A stretch of 64,000 nt of DNA from the NCBI RefSeq assembly GCF_026723865.1, contig NZ_CP113529.1, positions 2,108,001 through 2,172,000 of the forward strand, read 5' to 3'. Below are positions 8,720 to 21,397 of this stretch, piece by piece. Numbering within the stretch: the first letter of the stretch is position 1; each line of letters begins with the position of its first letter. This stretch comes from Mycobacterium sp. Aquia_216. Its GTDB lineage: Bacteria > Actinomycetota > Actinomycetes > Mycobacteriales > Mycobacteriaceae. The notes under the pieces are model-generated. The model searched no databases. It saw only the letters and a list, made by a program, of their open reading frames with translations, and was not told the origin of the DNA. Made by a program: the position numbers and the translations under genes.

Positions 8720-9337
8720 ATGGATGCTGGCAGCGTGGAGTCTCGTAGTCAGCGCACGCGTCAGGCACTCTTGCAAGCCGCGATGAAGCGCTTCGTCGCC
8801 GACGGCGTCCACCAAACGAGCGTTGCCGACATCGCCGCCGACGTCGGGGTGACCGAGCGAACCTTCTACCGGCACTTCCCGTCCAAGCACGCGGTGATCT
8901 TCGCCGACTACGACATCGGCTTCGAATGGTTCGCTCGCGCGCTGGCGCGGCGTCCGCACGGGGAACCCATCACCGCTTCGGTACGAAAAGCCGTGGACGC
9001 CTTCCCTTTCGACTTCGCGATGGTTCGCGAGGCCGCGACCATCCGGTCCCGCGACCTCGACCAGGAGATCATCACGACGCACATCCGGCGGATGCGCGAT
9101 CAGGTTGCCGACGAGATCAGCCGCTTCATCCACGAACGGTCGGCGCCCACCGCCGACGGCGCAATGATCGCCGAGATCGCGGCACACAGTTTGGCCACGG
9201 CGGTGTTTGCCTCGCTGGAAGCCTGGATGGGCAAGGGTGGAGACGACATCGACGAACTGAGCCGCCTCACCAACATCGCGCTGAGCGCGCTGGAAGACGG
9301 CCTCACCCATACGCTGCGCCACGCCGGATTGGACTAA
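8720..9337 (+). CDS. TetR-family regulator of the divergent oxidoreductase
   Basis: A 205-residue TetR protein with a clear helix-turn-helix (SVADIAADVGVTERTFYRHF, about residues 34-53) and a helical C-terminal domain. It is divergent from the phytoene-dehydrogenase-like gene, and a perfect 9-base-arm palindrome plus an extra half-site lie in the 77-base gap. The ATG at 8720 follows the half-site by two bases, so transcription and translation probably start close together. The inducer is unknown; a hydrophobic substrate of the neighbouring flavoenzyme is a reasonable guess. Confidence 0.9.
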   Translation: MDAGSVESRSQRTRQALLQAAMKRFVADGVHQTSVADIAADVGVTERTFYRHFPSKHAVIFADYDIGFEWFARALARRPHGEPITASVRKAVDAFPFDFAMVREAATIRSRDLDQEIITTHIRRMRDQVADEISRFIHERSAPTADGAMIAEIAAHSLATAVFASLEAWMGKGGDDIDELSRLTNIALSALEDGLTHTLRHAGLD

Positions 9338-9353
9338 ATGCCGCGACACGTGG

Positions 9354-9401
9354 ACACAACGTGTTGTGTTGGCCCGGCATGTCGCACCCCAGGGGTAGTG
9401 T
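9354..9401 (+). promoter_or_regulatory. Candidate NrdR box pair upstream of nrdF
   Basis: The first box (9354-9369) is a 16-base palindrome with arms ACACAAC and GTTGTGT around GT, resembling the NrdR box pattern acaCwAtATaTwGtgt. A weaker second box (9386-9401, ending TAGTGT) starts 32 bases later, the spacing of about three helical turns typical of paired NrdR boxes. NrdR is the nucleotide-sensing repressor of ribonucleotide reductase genes. The first box is convincing as a palindrome; the second is degenerate. Confidence 0.5.
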
Positions 9402-9450
9402 CTGGAGCCTGAGTGCGGCAACTACGCCGTCAGCCCAAATTGGCCTGTGA

Positions 9451-10437
<987 letters not shown>

Positions 10438-10543
10438 GGTACCTCAGCGACTGCTTGCGAAACCTGTGTGCTTGCAATCAGATTGACGCTGTCCCGGCGC
10501 TGCCACGACCGGAACACTTCCTGCGACACGGCGACGGGGCAGG

Positions 10544-11044
10544 ATGTATGGGATGGGTGGCAGTGAGAACGGGGTGGGCGCGGCGGACTTCCGTCGCGCA
10601 TTGGCGCTTATTCAGCACGGCGAGCGCGGCGACGAATCGGCCATGCGCGTCATCATCGACGACGACGTCATTCCAGCTGACCGGCTTCCGCAGCTGATCC
10701 GCGCTGCCGTGTCGATCCTGTGGCAGCTGGTGGCTCAGCTGTGCGAACCGGAAGAAGTCGCGGAGATCGGCGAAACCCTGACCTTGGCGTGTGCCGCCGA
10801 CGAGGTTGAGCTTGACCTCGACAACCGGCTGGTGGCCCGGATGGCCATGGCGCAGCATTCGGGAGATCCCTACGCCGAGGATGAGGTGCTCCTCGACGCA
10901 GCCACGGCGCCTGACGGTCTGGTCCGCCTCGCGCTCACTGCCGCCGGTGTCGTCTCCGCGCTGCTTCCTCAGCTACGCACCGATGTTGGCCGCCAACTGA
11001 TCAACAACCTGGCGATGCAAGCGCTGCGCGAGGAGAACGGCTGA
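10544..11044 (+). CDS. Acidic helical protein of unknown function
   Basis: A 166-residue protein that I do not recognise. It is rich in Leu, Ala, Glu and Asp, predicted to be mainly helical, with no signal peptide, membrane segment, cysteine pair or known catalytic motif. Two ATG codons (10544 and 10553) are possible; a purine-rich GGGGCAGG stretch precedes the first. It stands 106 bases after nrdF on the same strand and could be cotranscribed, but nothing ties it to nucleotide reduction. Codon use looks typical for the neighbourhood, so it is likely a real gene. Confidence 0.6.
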   Translation: MYGMGGSENGVGAADFRRALALIQHGERGDESAMRVIIDDDVIPADRLPQLIRAAVSILWQLVAQLCEPEEVAEIGETLTLACAADEVELDLDNRLVARMAMAQHSGDPYAEDEVLLDAATAPDGLVRLALTAAGVVSALLPQLRTDVGRQLINNLAMQALREENG

Positions 11045-11287
11045 TCGGCAACCAGCCGGTTGCCCACATTTCGCGCGGTTTTAGGCGCACGACGATAACC
11101 TTCGCCCATGGCGCAGGCTGCTGGCGTACGACATCGCCAAGGGCAAGCGCCACCGCCTAACGGTCAATGCCGCGAATGCGCTAGACCACGGCGCAAACGA
11201 CCCGGGGTGGCCGGCCGCGCGCGATCTCCGGCGATCCAGGTGCCTTCCCCGAATCCGCCGCCGGCCGGCGCGCGTAAGCGCCACGAA

Positions 11288-11878
11288 ATGCCTTGGTGGT
11301 TCAGCGAACTCGTCATTCCGACCGTTGTCGCGCTCGTCACCGGCGCGATCGTGGCGGTTGGAACCATCAAGGGACAGGCCCTGCTGGACGACGCTCGCGA
11401 GGACCGGGCATTGCGGCTGGAAAATCTTCGATTCGTCCGCGAGCATTCCGCCGTTGACCCCAATCGGCCGCGACCATTCGGAGGTCTTGATCTTCGAGGG
11501 CAGCACCTTCGCGGACTTCAGTTGGCCAACGCGAACTTCGACGACGCCGACCTTGAGGGGGCAGTACTCAATAACTCGAATCTGCACCGCGCGAGTCTCA
11601 ATTACGCCCGTCTCAGCAAGGCGGATCTCTCTGCTGTCGATCTCACGGAAACCCAGGTGGAAGGCACCGATCTGAGCCGCGCCAACCTGGATCACGCCAA
11701 TCTTGCGGGGTCGATCCTGGATCAAACTGCGTTATACGGAGCCGATCTGAAGACCGCCAATCTCAATGGCGCAGTGTTGAGGTGCGTCAATTACGACGCT
11801 GCAACGTCGTGGCCACCCGGCTTCGTGCCTCCGGGTCGTGACAAACGTTGTGAGGCCACGGCAGGGCTCCGCCGCTAG
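11288..11878 (+). CDS. Membrane-anchored pentapeptide-repeat protein
   Basis: The protein starts MPWWFSELVIPTVVALVTGA, one N-terminal transmembrane helix, followed by a charged linker and then roughly 15 to 17 A(D/N)LxX pentapeptide repeats (residues about 65-160) that should fold as a right-handed quadrilateral beta-helix. Some family members mimic DNA and protect gyrase, but a membrane anchor makes a scaffold or envelope role as likely. The frame is open upstream to an ATG at 11108, but those 60 residues are Arg/Pro-rich without family character, so 11288 is preferred (196 residues). It converges with the next gene, overlapping its stop by four bases. Confidence 0.7.
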   Translation: MPWWFSELVIPTVVALVTGAIVAVGTIKGQALLDDAREDRALRLENLRFVREHSAVDPNRPRPFGGLDLRGQHLRGLQLANANFDDADLEGAVLNNSNLHRASLNYARLSKADLSAVDLTETQVEGTDLSRANLDHANLAGSILDQTALYGADLKTANLNGAVLRCVNYDAATSWPPGFVPPGRDKRCEATAGLRR

Positions 11879-12510
11879 GGGTGCGATTCGCCGGCACACC
11901 GGCTGCGCAACAGCGCGACGCCGTCACCGTCGAGGTCGTCGCAGAAGGCACCGCGACCGGCCATGGCCATGGTCAACGCGAGCGTCGTGCCGCTGACCAA
12001 CGGGCCGTTCCCCGTCGCAAAGGTGCCGTCGGTGGCTTCCAGGCGAAGGTGCTTGATGGCGCTGCGGCTCGGAACGGCGAAGTCGCGGCCGGCGTAGAAC
12101 TCCGCGACCCGGGTGACCGCGTCGATCGGGGGCATGCGGCCGATTCCGAGGGGCCGGCGGATGTCTTGTGAGTGCACGATGACCTCGCCGAGAAATGCCG
12201 CCGTGTGCCCGGACGGCGCCGTGGTGCTCGTAACGATGCGGCGGAATGCCGCCAACGTTCGACTGGGGTTCGTGCCTCGGTGTTCGGCCAAGCGACGCTG
12301 GTTGTGCAGGTCGAAGTCGAACCGGGCGCCCAAGACACTGCTGAGCCAACGCAGTCGGCCAATACTCGCGGCCGCAGTGAGGTGCGCGACGACTTCTTCG
12401 ACGTTCCATCGGCCGCACAGCGACTGTTGGGTCCATTGGGCCGCATCGAGGACCTCGAGGTCCTCGACGAGCGCGGCACGTTCGGCGTGGACCATTGGCC
12501 ACAGGGTCAC
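11875..12510 (-). CDS. Maleylpyruvate isomerase/DinB-like metal-binding protein
   Basis: A 211-residue protein of the mycothiol-dependent maleylpyruvate isomerase N-terminal family (four-helix DinB-like bundle). The expected histidines are seen in VVAHLTAA (H43) and GEVIVHSQDIRRPLG, which would bind a divalent metal. Many mycobacterial members are thought to be mycothiol-dependent transferases, but the reaction here is unknown. The GTG at 12510 has a near-perfect AAGGAGAA ribosome site (12516-12523, minus strand), better than the upstream in-frame ATG at 12555. Confidence 0.82.
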   Translation of the reverse strand: MTLWPMVHAERAALVEDLEVLDAAQWTQQSLCGRWNVEEVVAHLTAAASIGRLRWLSSVLGARFDFDLHNQRRLAEHRGTNPSRTLAAFRRIVTSTTAPSGHTAAFLGEVIVHSQDIRRPLGIGRMPPIDAVTRVAEFYAGRDFAVPSRSAIKHLRLEATDGTFATGNGPLVSGTTLALTMAMAGRGAFCDDLDGDGVALLRSRCAGESHP

Positions 12511-12933
12511 CGGTGTTCTCCTTGCTGAGCGGGGGCGCGCATGATCCGACGGCACTATGACTTCTGCAAGTAGTCAAAGTCATCGCATGCCGGCCGCGAC
12601 GAGAACAGCTGATGGGAGCGAAGGGCTCTCAGGTGATGCCGCAGACCCCGAGCCGGCGGGCAGTCGATCGTGCATCCCGCGGTCGCGGAGGTGGCAAAGG
12701 CGAGAACCGGGATGACGAGGAGTTTGCTCGTGTCTTCCGTGCCGGGCCCCGGCCGTTATCGGCGCGCTCATCGCAATTCGCTGGAGCAGCAAAGACAGCG
12801 GATTTCGCGCGGATGGCCCGTGGGCATCCGGTGCCGCGGATTTCTTAGCACCAGATGTTCAGGTCGTGAACGGCATGTGAATTGTCGCCATGGTCCGACA
12901 CCACGGCGGCGCCCCTACCCTGAGACTGAGGGG
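12511..12933. other. 423-base gap with a possible decayed lipoprotein leader
   Basis: No intact gene is convincing here. On the minus strand, about 12672-12745, one frame reads a hydrophobic stretch followed by a lipobox-like cysteine (LVIPVLAFATSATAGC), but it has no start codon upstream, meets a stop 5' of it and loses character downstream. It may be the remnant of a lipoprotein gene. The right end holds the promoter of the next gene; a TACCCT -10-like hexamer lies at 12916-12921. Confidence 0.3.
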
Positions 12934-13359
12934 GTGTCGGAACATCACTCTCACAAGCACGCGAAATTTCTCAAGTCAGTGATCCGGTGGCTGGATGTGG
13001 GCTACCCGCAAGGCGTTCCCGGCCCGGACCAGGTGGCGTTGTTCGCACTGCTGCGGAGCACACCCCTGACCCAAGAGCAGCTCGAAGAGGTGGCTCACAA
13101 GATCGCGGTCGCGGAGTCGCGGCCGGGCGCTGACGGCGTGGTCAGCCGCCAGGAGATCGAGGAGTTCATCACCAAGGTGACCCACCACGAACCCGGCAAA
13201 GAGGACATTCAGCGGGTGGCCGCCACGCTGGCCTCCGCCGGCTGGCCGCTGGCCGGTATCAGCGTCAGCACGGTTGCTCCCGACGACGAGCACGCCGCGG
13301 CGGCTGAGGAGATCGGGTGGCGGCGCGACGACGTGGCAGAGGGCGTCTCACAAGGTTGA
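12934..13359 (+). CDS. DUF3349 family protein (Rv3046c-like)
   Basis: A 141-residue small cytoplasmic protein. The helical DUF3349 core ([20 protein letters not shown] and [12 protein letters not shown]) is followed by EIEEFITKV and [10 protein letters not shown] segments typical of the family. Function is unknown. Upstream open frame to 12670 lacks protein character, so the GTG at 12934, with GAGGGG directly before it, is chosen. The end overlaps the convergent adhC stop by 12 bases, a real antisense 3' overlap. Confidence 0.85.
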   Translation: MSEHHSHKHAKFLKSVIRWLDVGYPQGVPGPDQVALFALLRSTPLTQEQLEEVAHKIAVAESRPGADGVVSRQEIEEFITKVTHHEPGKEDIQRVAATLASAGWPLAGISVSTVAPDDEHAAAAEEIGWRRDDVAEGVSQG

Positions 13360-14388
13360 AATGTCGATGACGAAGCGGTAGCGCACGTCGCTGGCCAGCA
13401 CCCGCTCGTAGGCCTCGTTGACGTAGTCCGCTTCGATGACCTCGATTTCGGGGGTCACGTCGTGTTCGGCGCAGAAGTCGAGCATCTCCTGGGTCTCCGC
13501 GATGCCGCCGATGTTCGAGCCCGACAGGCTGCGCCGCATCAGCGCCAGCGGGAACGCGCCCACCTCCATGGGGTGCTCGGGGATGCCCAGCTCGACGAGC
13601 GTGCCGTCAACATCGAGCAGGTTCACATAGTCGTTGAGGCTCAGGTTCGCCGAGACGGTGTTGAGGATCAGGTCGAAGCTGCCGCGCAACTTTTTGAAGG
13701 TGTCGGGGTCGGAGGTCGCGTAGTAGTTGCTGGCGCCCAGCCGCAGCCCGTCTTCCATCTTCTTCAGCGACTGCGACAGCACACTGACGTCGGCGCCAAG
13801 GGCCGCGCCCAGCTTGACGCCCATGTGGCCAAGTCCGCCCAGGCCGATGATCGCCAGGCGGGTGCCCTTGCCGGCCTTCCAGTGGCGCAGGGGTGAGAAC
13901 AGCGTGACGCCCGCGCACAGCAGCGGTGCCGCCTTGTCCAGCGGTAGCGAGCTCGGGATGCGTAGGACGAAGTTCTCGTCGACGACGATCGCCTGGCTGT
14001 AGCCGCCCATCGTCGGACTGCCGTCCTTGTCGGTGGAGTTGTAGGTGAAGGTCGCGCCCCGCTTGCAGTACTGCTCGATCCCGGCCTCGCAGCTGCTGCA
14101 CTGACCACAGGAGTTCACCATGCACCCCACGCCGACGTGGTCGCCCACCTTGTGTTTGGTCACCTCGGTGCCGACTTCGGTCACCACGCCGGCGATCTCG
14201 TGGCCGACGACGACGGGGTAATTCGGCACGCCCCATTCGGATTTGGCGGTGTGGATGTCCGAGTGGCAGATCCCCGCGAACTTGATGTCGATCACGACGT
14301 CGTGCGGGCCCGGATCGCGGCGGGTGATGGTGGTCTTGGTCAGCGGTTCCGTCGCCGAAGTGGCGACATACGCGGAAACAGTGCTCAT
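13348..14388 (-). CDS. adhC: Zinc-dependent NADP alcohol dehydrogenase
   Basis: A 346-residue cinnamyl-alcohol-dehydrogenase-type enzyme of the medium-chain family. Catalytic zinc ligands are C41 (GICHSD) and H63-E64 (GHE); the structural zinc site has C94, C97, C100 and C108. The Rossmann motif is GLGGLG. It should interconvert aldehydes and alcohols with NADP(H) in the cytosol, as reported for mycobacterial AdhC. Length and sequence match Rv3045. A TAATCT -10-like element lies upstream (14424-14429, minus strand). Confidence 0.95.
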   Translation of the reverse strand: MSTVSAYVATSATEPLTKTTITRRDPGPHDVVIDIKFAGICHSDIHTAKSEWGVPNYPVVVGHEIAGVVTEVGTEVTKHKVGDHVGVGCMVNSCGQCSSCEAGIEQYCKRGATFTYNSTDKDGSPTMGGYSQAIVVDENFVLRIPSSLPLDKAAPLLCAGVTLFSPLRHWKAGKGTRLAIIGLGGLGHMGVKLGAALGADVSVLSQSLKKMEDGLRLGASNYYATSDPDTFKKLRGSFDLILNTVSANLSLNDYVNLLDVDGTLVELGIPEHPMEVGAFPLALMRRSLSGSNIGGIAETQEMLDFCAEHDVTPEIEVIEADYVNEAYERVLASDVRYRFVIDISTL

Positions 14389-14423
14389 AGCAATCCCTCT
14401 TCGATTCGGTTGCGTCCTAGAAA

Positions 14424-14440
14424 AGATTAGCTAAGGTAAC
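14424..14440 (-). promoter_or_regulatory. Probable adhC promoter region
   Basis: On the minus strand a TAATCT hexamer (14429 to 14424) fits the mycobacterial TANNNT -10 element and sits about 35 bases before the adhC ATG. It overlaps a perfect 8-base palindrome TTAGCTAA, with AT-rich flanks. The TTAG...CTAA half-sites recall iron boxes, but agreement with the IdeR consensus is poor. Confidence 0.35.
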
Positions 14441-14509
14441 GGTTTTAGGCCAATCGAGTCGATCCACACATGAGCTTATGACCATGTGTGCGTGTCGGAC
14501 CGCCCGCCG

Positions 14510-15637
14510 CTAATTGATCGCGGCGTTGACCAAGCGCAGGTCATCCACGATGCCGCGGGCGGCGATCACGCCCTCACCGGACTGCCATACCTCGTCGTTG
14601 ACGATGTAAACGCGGTTGTCGCGATTGGCGGATAGTTTGCGCCACGGGGCGCTGTCCAGGATCGTCGCGGCGCGGTCCGCGGCGGCCCGGGTGGCGCACG
14701 ACATGTAGATGACGTCGGCCTCGGCCGCCGAGAAGTCCGGCGCCTTCGCCAAGTCGGCATCGGTGGCGCCGATCTCGATGTACGGCTTGTCGGTGAACCG
14801 CTGGGAAGCCGGCCGGTCGACCCCGACCGCGCTGAGCACACTGGCCGGGAAGTTGTTGGCGCCGTAGATTCGCAGGCTATCGGTGGTCAGCTGGACAACG
14901 GACGCCTGGAAGTGAGCGGCGTCGTGGGAGGCGCCGATCTGGCCGGCCCGTTGGGTGAAGCCGTTGATCAGCCCGTCGACGGCACCACTGCGCGCCGTCG
15001 CGGCGCCGACCACACGCAGGTTGTCCTCCCAGGCCGCACCGGGTGCCCCCGCGAACACCGTCGGGGCGATCGCCGCGAGCTTCGGATACGTATTCGGCGT
15101 GAGCGCAACCGAGCCCAGGATCAGATCCGGGTGCAGCGCGGCGATCCCGCGCACGTCGGGATTGCCGCGGGTGCCGACACCGGGCAGTGCGTGCACGGCG
15201 CCGCCCAGATAGGACGGCTGACTCGACGAGTCATCCGGGAGGGCCGCGGCGACCACTCGCGCTTGCAGGCCCAGCGCGCACAGGGCGTCGAGCTGATCGC
15301 CAGCGAGGACCACGATGCGCTGCGCCTCCGCGGGCACCTGGACCGAGTCCGGTGTGACGCCGGCGGCGTTGTGGGCCTGCCGGGTTGTCGGCCCCGAATC
15401 GGCCGGTGCCGCGTCACGTGCGCACGACTCGTCGGGCCTGCGGTCGTTGCCCAGCACCCCGGCGCCCGCGATTTGCGTGGTGGGCGTCACCAGCGACCGC
15501 GTCGACGGCCCTGCGGAACCGGACTGCCCGGATCCGCAACCGCTGCATGCCACGACCGCCGCCGCCGCGATCGCGGCGGCGGCCACCAGGCGTCCCTCGA
15601 TGGGCCTCAGGGTGGGTCGCCTACCGCCGGATTGCAC
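14510..15637 (-). CDS. fecB: Periplasmic binding lipoprotein FecB
   Basis: A 375-residue substrate-binding lipoprotein of the iron-siderophore/cobalamin (TroA-like) type. A hydrophobic leader ends at a lipid-attachment cysteine (C31 after VVA, or C34). The mature part has two lobes with IVVLAGDQLDALCALGL and the PDLILGS stretch typical of the family. In M. tuberculosis FecB (Rv3044) is linked to heme/siderophore uptake and envelope integrity. There is no permease gene beside it. It is divergent from ctaD across 165 bases. Confidence 0.93.
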   Translation of the reverse strand: MQSGGRRPTLRPIEGRLVAAAAIAAAAVVACSGCGSGQSGSAGPSTRSLVTPTTQIAGAGVLGNDRRPDESCARDAAPADSGPTTRQAHNAAGVTPDSVQVPAEAQRIVVLAGDQLDALCALGLQARVVAAALPDDSSSQPSYLGGAVHALPGVGTRGNPDVRGIAALHPDLILGSVALTPNTYPKLAAIAPTVFAGAPGAAWEDNLRVVGAATARSGAVDGLINGFTQRAGQIGASHDAAHFQASVVQLTTDSLRIYGANNFPASVLSAVGVDRPASQRFTDKPYIEIGATDADLAKAPDFSAAEADVIYMSCATRAAADRAATILDSAPWRKLSANRDNRVYIVNDEVWQSGEGVIAARGIVDDLRLVNAAIN

Positions 15638-15724
15638 GCGTTCGACGCTAACATCTGGCCAGCTGAGAACCGGTCTACCGCGGCGGCCCGACGCCTGCGA
15701 TGAGCCAATTACGACAGTTTGTAG

Positions 15725-18809
<3,085 letters not shown>

Positions 18810-18841
18810 GGGACTCGCACGGCATGCGGCACGATGGGCGG

Positions 18842-19711
18842 GTGCCCGAAACCGGCTCTGAGACAGGATCTGAAACAGACAGCCCCGCGGCCGATCCCGA
18901 TCTGCTGATCGAACTCAGAAATGTCTCCCTGCGACGCGGCGACCGCGTCCTGGTCGGACCGCTGGACTGGGCAGTCGAACTCGACGAGCGTTGGGTGATC
19001 ATCGGTCCCAACGGGGCGGGCAAGACATCACTGCTGCGCATGGCCGCGGCGGTCGAGCACCCGTCGTCCGGCATCGCCTTCGTGCTCGGCGAGCGGCTGG
19101 GCCGGGTTGACGTGTCGGAGTTGCGCGCCCGGATCGGGCTCAGCTCATCGGCTTTGGCGCAGCGGATCCCCAGCGATGAAGTTGTGCGCGACTTGGTCAT
19201 CTCGGCCGGCTACGCGGTGCTGGGCCGCTGGCGGGAGCGCTACGAGGACGTCGACCATCAGCGGGCCGTGGACATGCTGGAGAGCCTGGGTGCCGAGCAC
19301 CTCGCCGACCGCACCTACGGGACGCTTTCCGAAGGGGAGCGCAAACGGGTGCTGATCGCCCGGGCGTTGATGACCGACCCCGAGCTGCTGCTGCTCGACG
19401 AGCCCGCCGCCGGCCTGGATCTGGGCGGCCGCGAAGAACTGGTGTCCCGGCTGACCGACCTGGCCGCCGACCCCGACGCGCCCGCCCTGGTGCTGGTCAC
19501 CCACCACGTCGAGGAGGTTCCACCCGGCTTCAGCCACTGCATGCTGCTGTCGGAGGGGCAAGTAGTCGCCGCGGGATTGCTGTCCGATGTACTGACCGCC
19601 GAGAATCTCTCCGCGGCATTCGGTCAGTCGATCGCCCTGGACGTGATCGACGGGCGGTACTTCGCGCGGCGCGTCCGCACCCGTGCGGCTCACCGGAGGA
19701 GGCTGGAATGA
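18842..19711 (+). CDS. ABC transporter ATP-binding protein (Rv3041c-like)
   Basis: A 289-residue stand-alone ABC ATPase. The Walker A motif is GPNGAGKTS, the signature LSEGERKR, Walker B LLLLDEP, and the switch histidine is in LVTHH. No permease gene is nearby, so its partner or role is unknown; it resembles iron/molybdate-type ATPases of the ModF/YlmA group. The GTG at 18842 gives a length near that of Rv3041c, while an ATG at 18824 is also possible. Its stop overlaps the Nudix start as ATGA. Confidence 0.9.
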   Translation: MPETGSETGSETDSPAADPDLLIELRNVSLRRGDRVLVGPLDWAVELDERWVIIGPNGAGKTSLLRMAAAVEHPSSGIAFVLGERLGRVDVSELRARIGLSSSALAQRIPSDEVVRDLVISAGYAVLGRWRERYEDVDHQRAVDMLESLGAEHLADRTYGTLSEGERKRVLIARALMTDPELLLLDEPAAGLDLGGREELVSRLTDLAADPDAPALVLVTHHVEEVPPGFSHCMLLSEGQVVAAGLLSDVLTAENLSAAFGQSIALDVIDGRYFARRVRTRAAHRRRLE

Positions 19712-20538
19712 ACACCACTCCCGAGCCGCTGCCGACCCGGCCGGCCGCCACCGTGATGCTGGTCCGCGACGCACCCGGCGGCTTGAAAATCTTTCTGATG
19801 CGGCGTCATTCGAAGATGGAGTTCGCGCCGGGCGTCATCGTGTTTCCCGGTGGGGGCGTCGACGACCGCGACCGCGACGCCGACTTGGGCGGCAAGGGGG
19901 CGTGGGCCGGTCCGCCGCCGGACTGGTGGGCACAGCGGTTCGGCATCGAGACCGACCTGGCCGAGGCGCTGGTATGCGCGGCGGCACGGGAAACCTTCGA
20001 GGAGTCCGGCGTGCTATTCGCCGGCCCCGCCGACGACCCGGACGGAATCGTCGGCGATGCCTCGGTCTACGCCGACGCTCGCCGCGCCCTGGACGAACGG
20101 ACGCTGTCGTTCGCGGACTTCCTGCGCACCGAAAACCTGGTGCTGCGCTCAGACCTGTTGCGGCCGTGGGCCAACTGGGTCACCCCGGAAGCCGAGCGCA
20201 CCCGCCGCTACGACACCTACTTCTTCGTGGCGGCCTTGCCCGAGGGTCAGCGCGCCGACGGGCAGAACACCGAATCCGACCGGTCCGGCTGGGCCTCGCC
20301 GCGGGATGCCATCGACGACTTCGAGGCCGGCCGCAACATCTTGCTGCCACCGACCTGGACCCAGCTGGACTCGCTGGCCGGCCGCAGCGTCGCCGATGTG
20401 CTGGCCGTCGAACGCCAGATCGCGCCCGTGCAGCCGCTGCTCGAGAAGCGCGGCGACAACTGGGTCTTCGAGTTCTTCGACTCCGACCGTTACCACCAGG
20501 CGCGTCAAGCCGGCGGATCCATGGAGTGGCCGCTTTGA
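19708..20538 (+). CDS. Nudix hydrolase-like protein (Rv3040c-like)
   Basis: A 276-residue Nudix-fold protein. The Nudix box is split: GGGVDD, a roughly 40-residue insertion, then [13 protein letters not shown], which supplies the REx2EE metal-binding part. This layout is typical of NUDT19/coenzyme-A-type enzymes, so hydrolysis of CoA or acyl-CoA derivatives is plausible, in keeping with the enoyl-CoA hydratase gene that overlaps its end. The ATG has a GGAGGAGG ribosome site and overlaps the ABC ATPase stop by four bases. Confidence 0.88.
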   Translation: MNTTPEPLPTRPAATVMLVRDAPGGLKIFLMRRHSKMEFAPGVIVFPGGGVDDRDRDADLGGKGAWAGPPPDWWAQRFGIETDLAEALVCAAARETFEESGVLFAGPADDPDGIVGDASVYADARRALDERTLSFADFLRTENLVLRSDLLRPWANWVTPEAERTRRYDTYFFVAALPEGQRADGQNTESDRSGWASPRDAIDDFEAGRNILLPPTWTQLDSLAGRSVADVLAVERQIAPVQPLLEKRGDNWVFEFFDSDRYHQARQAGGSMEWPL

Positions 20539-21218
20539 GCGAGTTCGTCCACGTCATCGTCAGCGACGGCTCGCAGGACCCGGGGCTGGCCGCGTTGCTG
20601 CTGTCGCGGCCGCCGACCAACGCGATGACCCGCCAGGTGTATCGAGAGATCACGGCCGCCGCCACCGAGTTGGCCCGGCGTGACGACGTCGCCGCGCTGA
20701 TCCTGTTCGGCGGTCACGAGATCTTCTCCGCCGGCGACGACATGCCCGAGCTGCAGAAACTGACCGCGGCCGAGGCTGACGTCGCCGACCGCGTGCGCAC
20801 CGAGGCCGTCGACGCCGTCGCTGCCATCCCGAAGCCGACCGTTGCCGCGCTCACGGGATACGCGTTGGGTGCGGGCCTGACGCTGGCGCTGGCCGCGGAC
20901 TGGCGGATCAGCGGCGACAACGTGAAATTCGGGGCGACCGAGATTCTGGCCGGCCGGACACCCGGTGGGGGCGGCATGGCGCGGCTGACCCGTGCGGCCG
21001 GGGCGAGCAAGGCCAAGGAACTGGTGTTCAGCGGACGTTTCGTCGATGCCGAGGAGGCCTTGGAGCTGGGCCTGATCGACGAGATGGTGGCCCCGGACGA
21101 CGTGTATGACGCGGCGGCGAATTGGGCGCGGCGCTTCCTCGACGGCCCGCAGCAGGCGCTGGCCGTCGCCAAGGCCGGCATCAACGCCGTTTTCGAACCT
21201 GGAATCGGAATGCCTTAG
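20535..21218 (+). CDS. Enoyl-CoA hydratase EchA17, C-terminus altered
   Basis: A 227-residue crotonase. The core is intact: oxyanion-hole regions [12 protein letters not shown] and [16 protein letters not shown], and [17 protein letters not shown]. Family members are about 250-260 residues; here the sequence departs from crotonase character after GINAVFE and stops, losing most of the last helices that build part of the acyl-CoA pocket and trimer. The TTG start at 20535 overlaps the Nudix stop (TTGA). The altered end coincides with the left border of an accessory island. Activity may be changed or lost. Confidence 0.88.
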   Translation: MSEFVHVIVSDGSQDPGLAALLLSRPPTNAMTRQVYREITAAATELARRDDVAALILFGGHEIFSAGDDMPELQKLTAAEADVADRVRTEAVDAVAAIPKPTVAALTGYALGAGLTLALAADWRISGDNVKFGATEILAGRTPGGGGMARLTRAAGASKAKELVFSGRFVDAEEALELGLIDEMVAPDDVYDAAANWARRFLDGPQQALAVAKAGINAVFEPGIGMP

Positions 21219-21274
21219 CCGACCTTCTGAGCCCCTGCGACCGAGCGAAATGGTCCGCGGACTTCCCAGCTATC

Positions 21275-21288
21275 CAAGTGATCACTTG
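21275..21288. promoter_or_regulatory. Operator-like palindrome A upstream of the PPE gene
   Basis: CAAGTGATCACTTG is a perfect 14-base palindrome in the gap between echA17 and the PPE gene. A near copy (12 of 14 identical) lies 42 bases downstream, exactly four helical turns away. The regulator is unknown. Confidence 0.6.
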
Positions 21289-21316
21289 TGCTTCCCAAGA
21301 TGTTGCTCGCGGATTC

Positions 21317-21330
21317 TAAGTGATTACTTG
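21317..21330. promoter_or_regulatory. Operator-like palindrome B overlapping the PPE promoter
   Basis: TAAGTGATTACTTG repeats site A with two changes. A TAGCGT -10-like element follows at 21341-21346, so this site covers the -35 region and binding would be expected to repress the PPE gene. Confidence 0.55.
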
Positions 21331-21397
21331 GGGTGTGTGCTAGCGTGCGCAAGGTACGGCTTACCGTGCTGACACTCTCACCACGAGGAGAACTGTC

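Noticed and set aside
14421..14446. IdeR iron box upstream of adhC
   Set aside because: The TTAGCTAA core is suggestive, but only about half of the 19 consensus positions match.
19683..20534. Long N-terminal extension of the enoyl-CoA hydratase frame
   Set aside because: The frame is open by chance through the Nudix gene; the TTG at 20535 overlapping the Nudix stop gives the family-like start.
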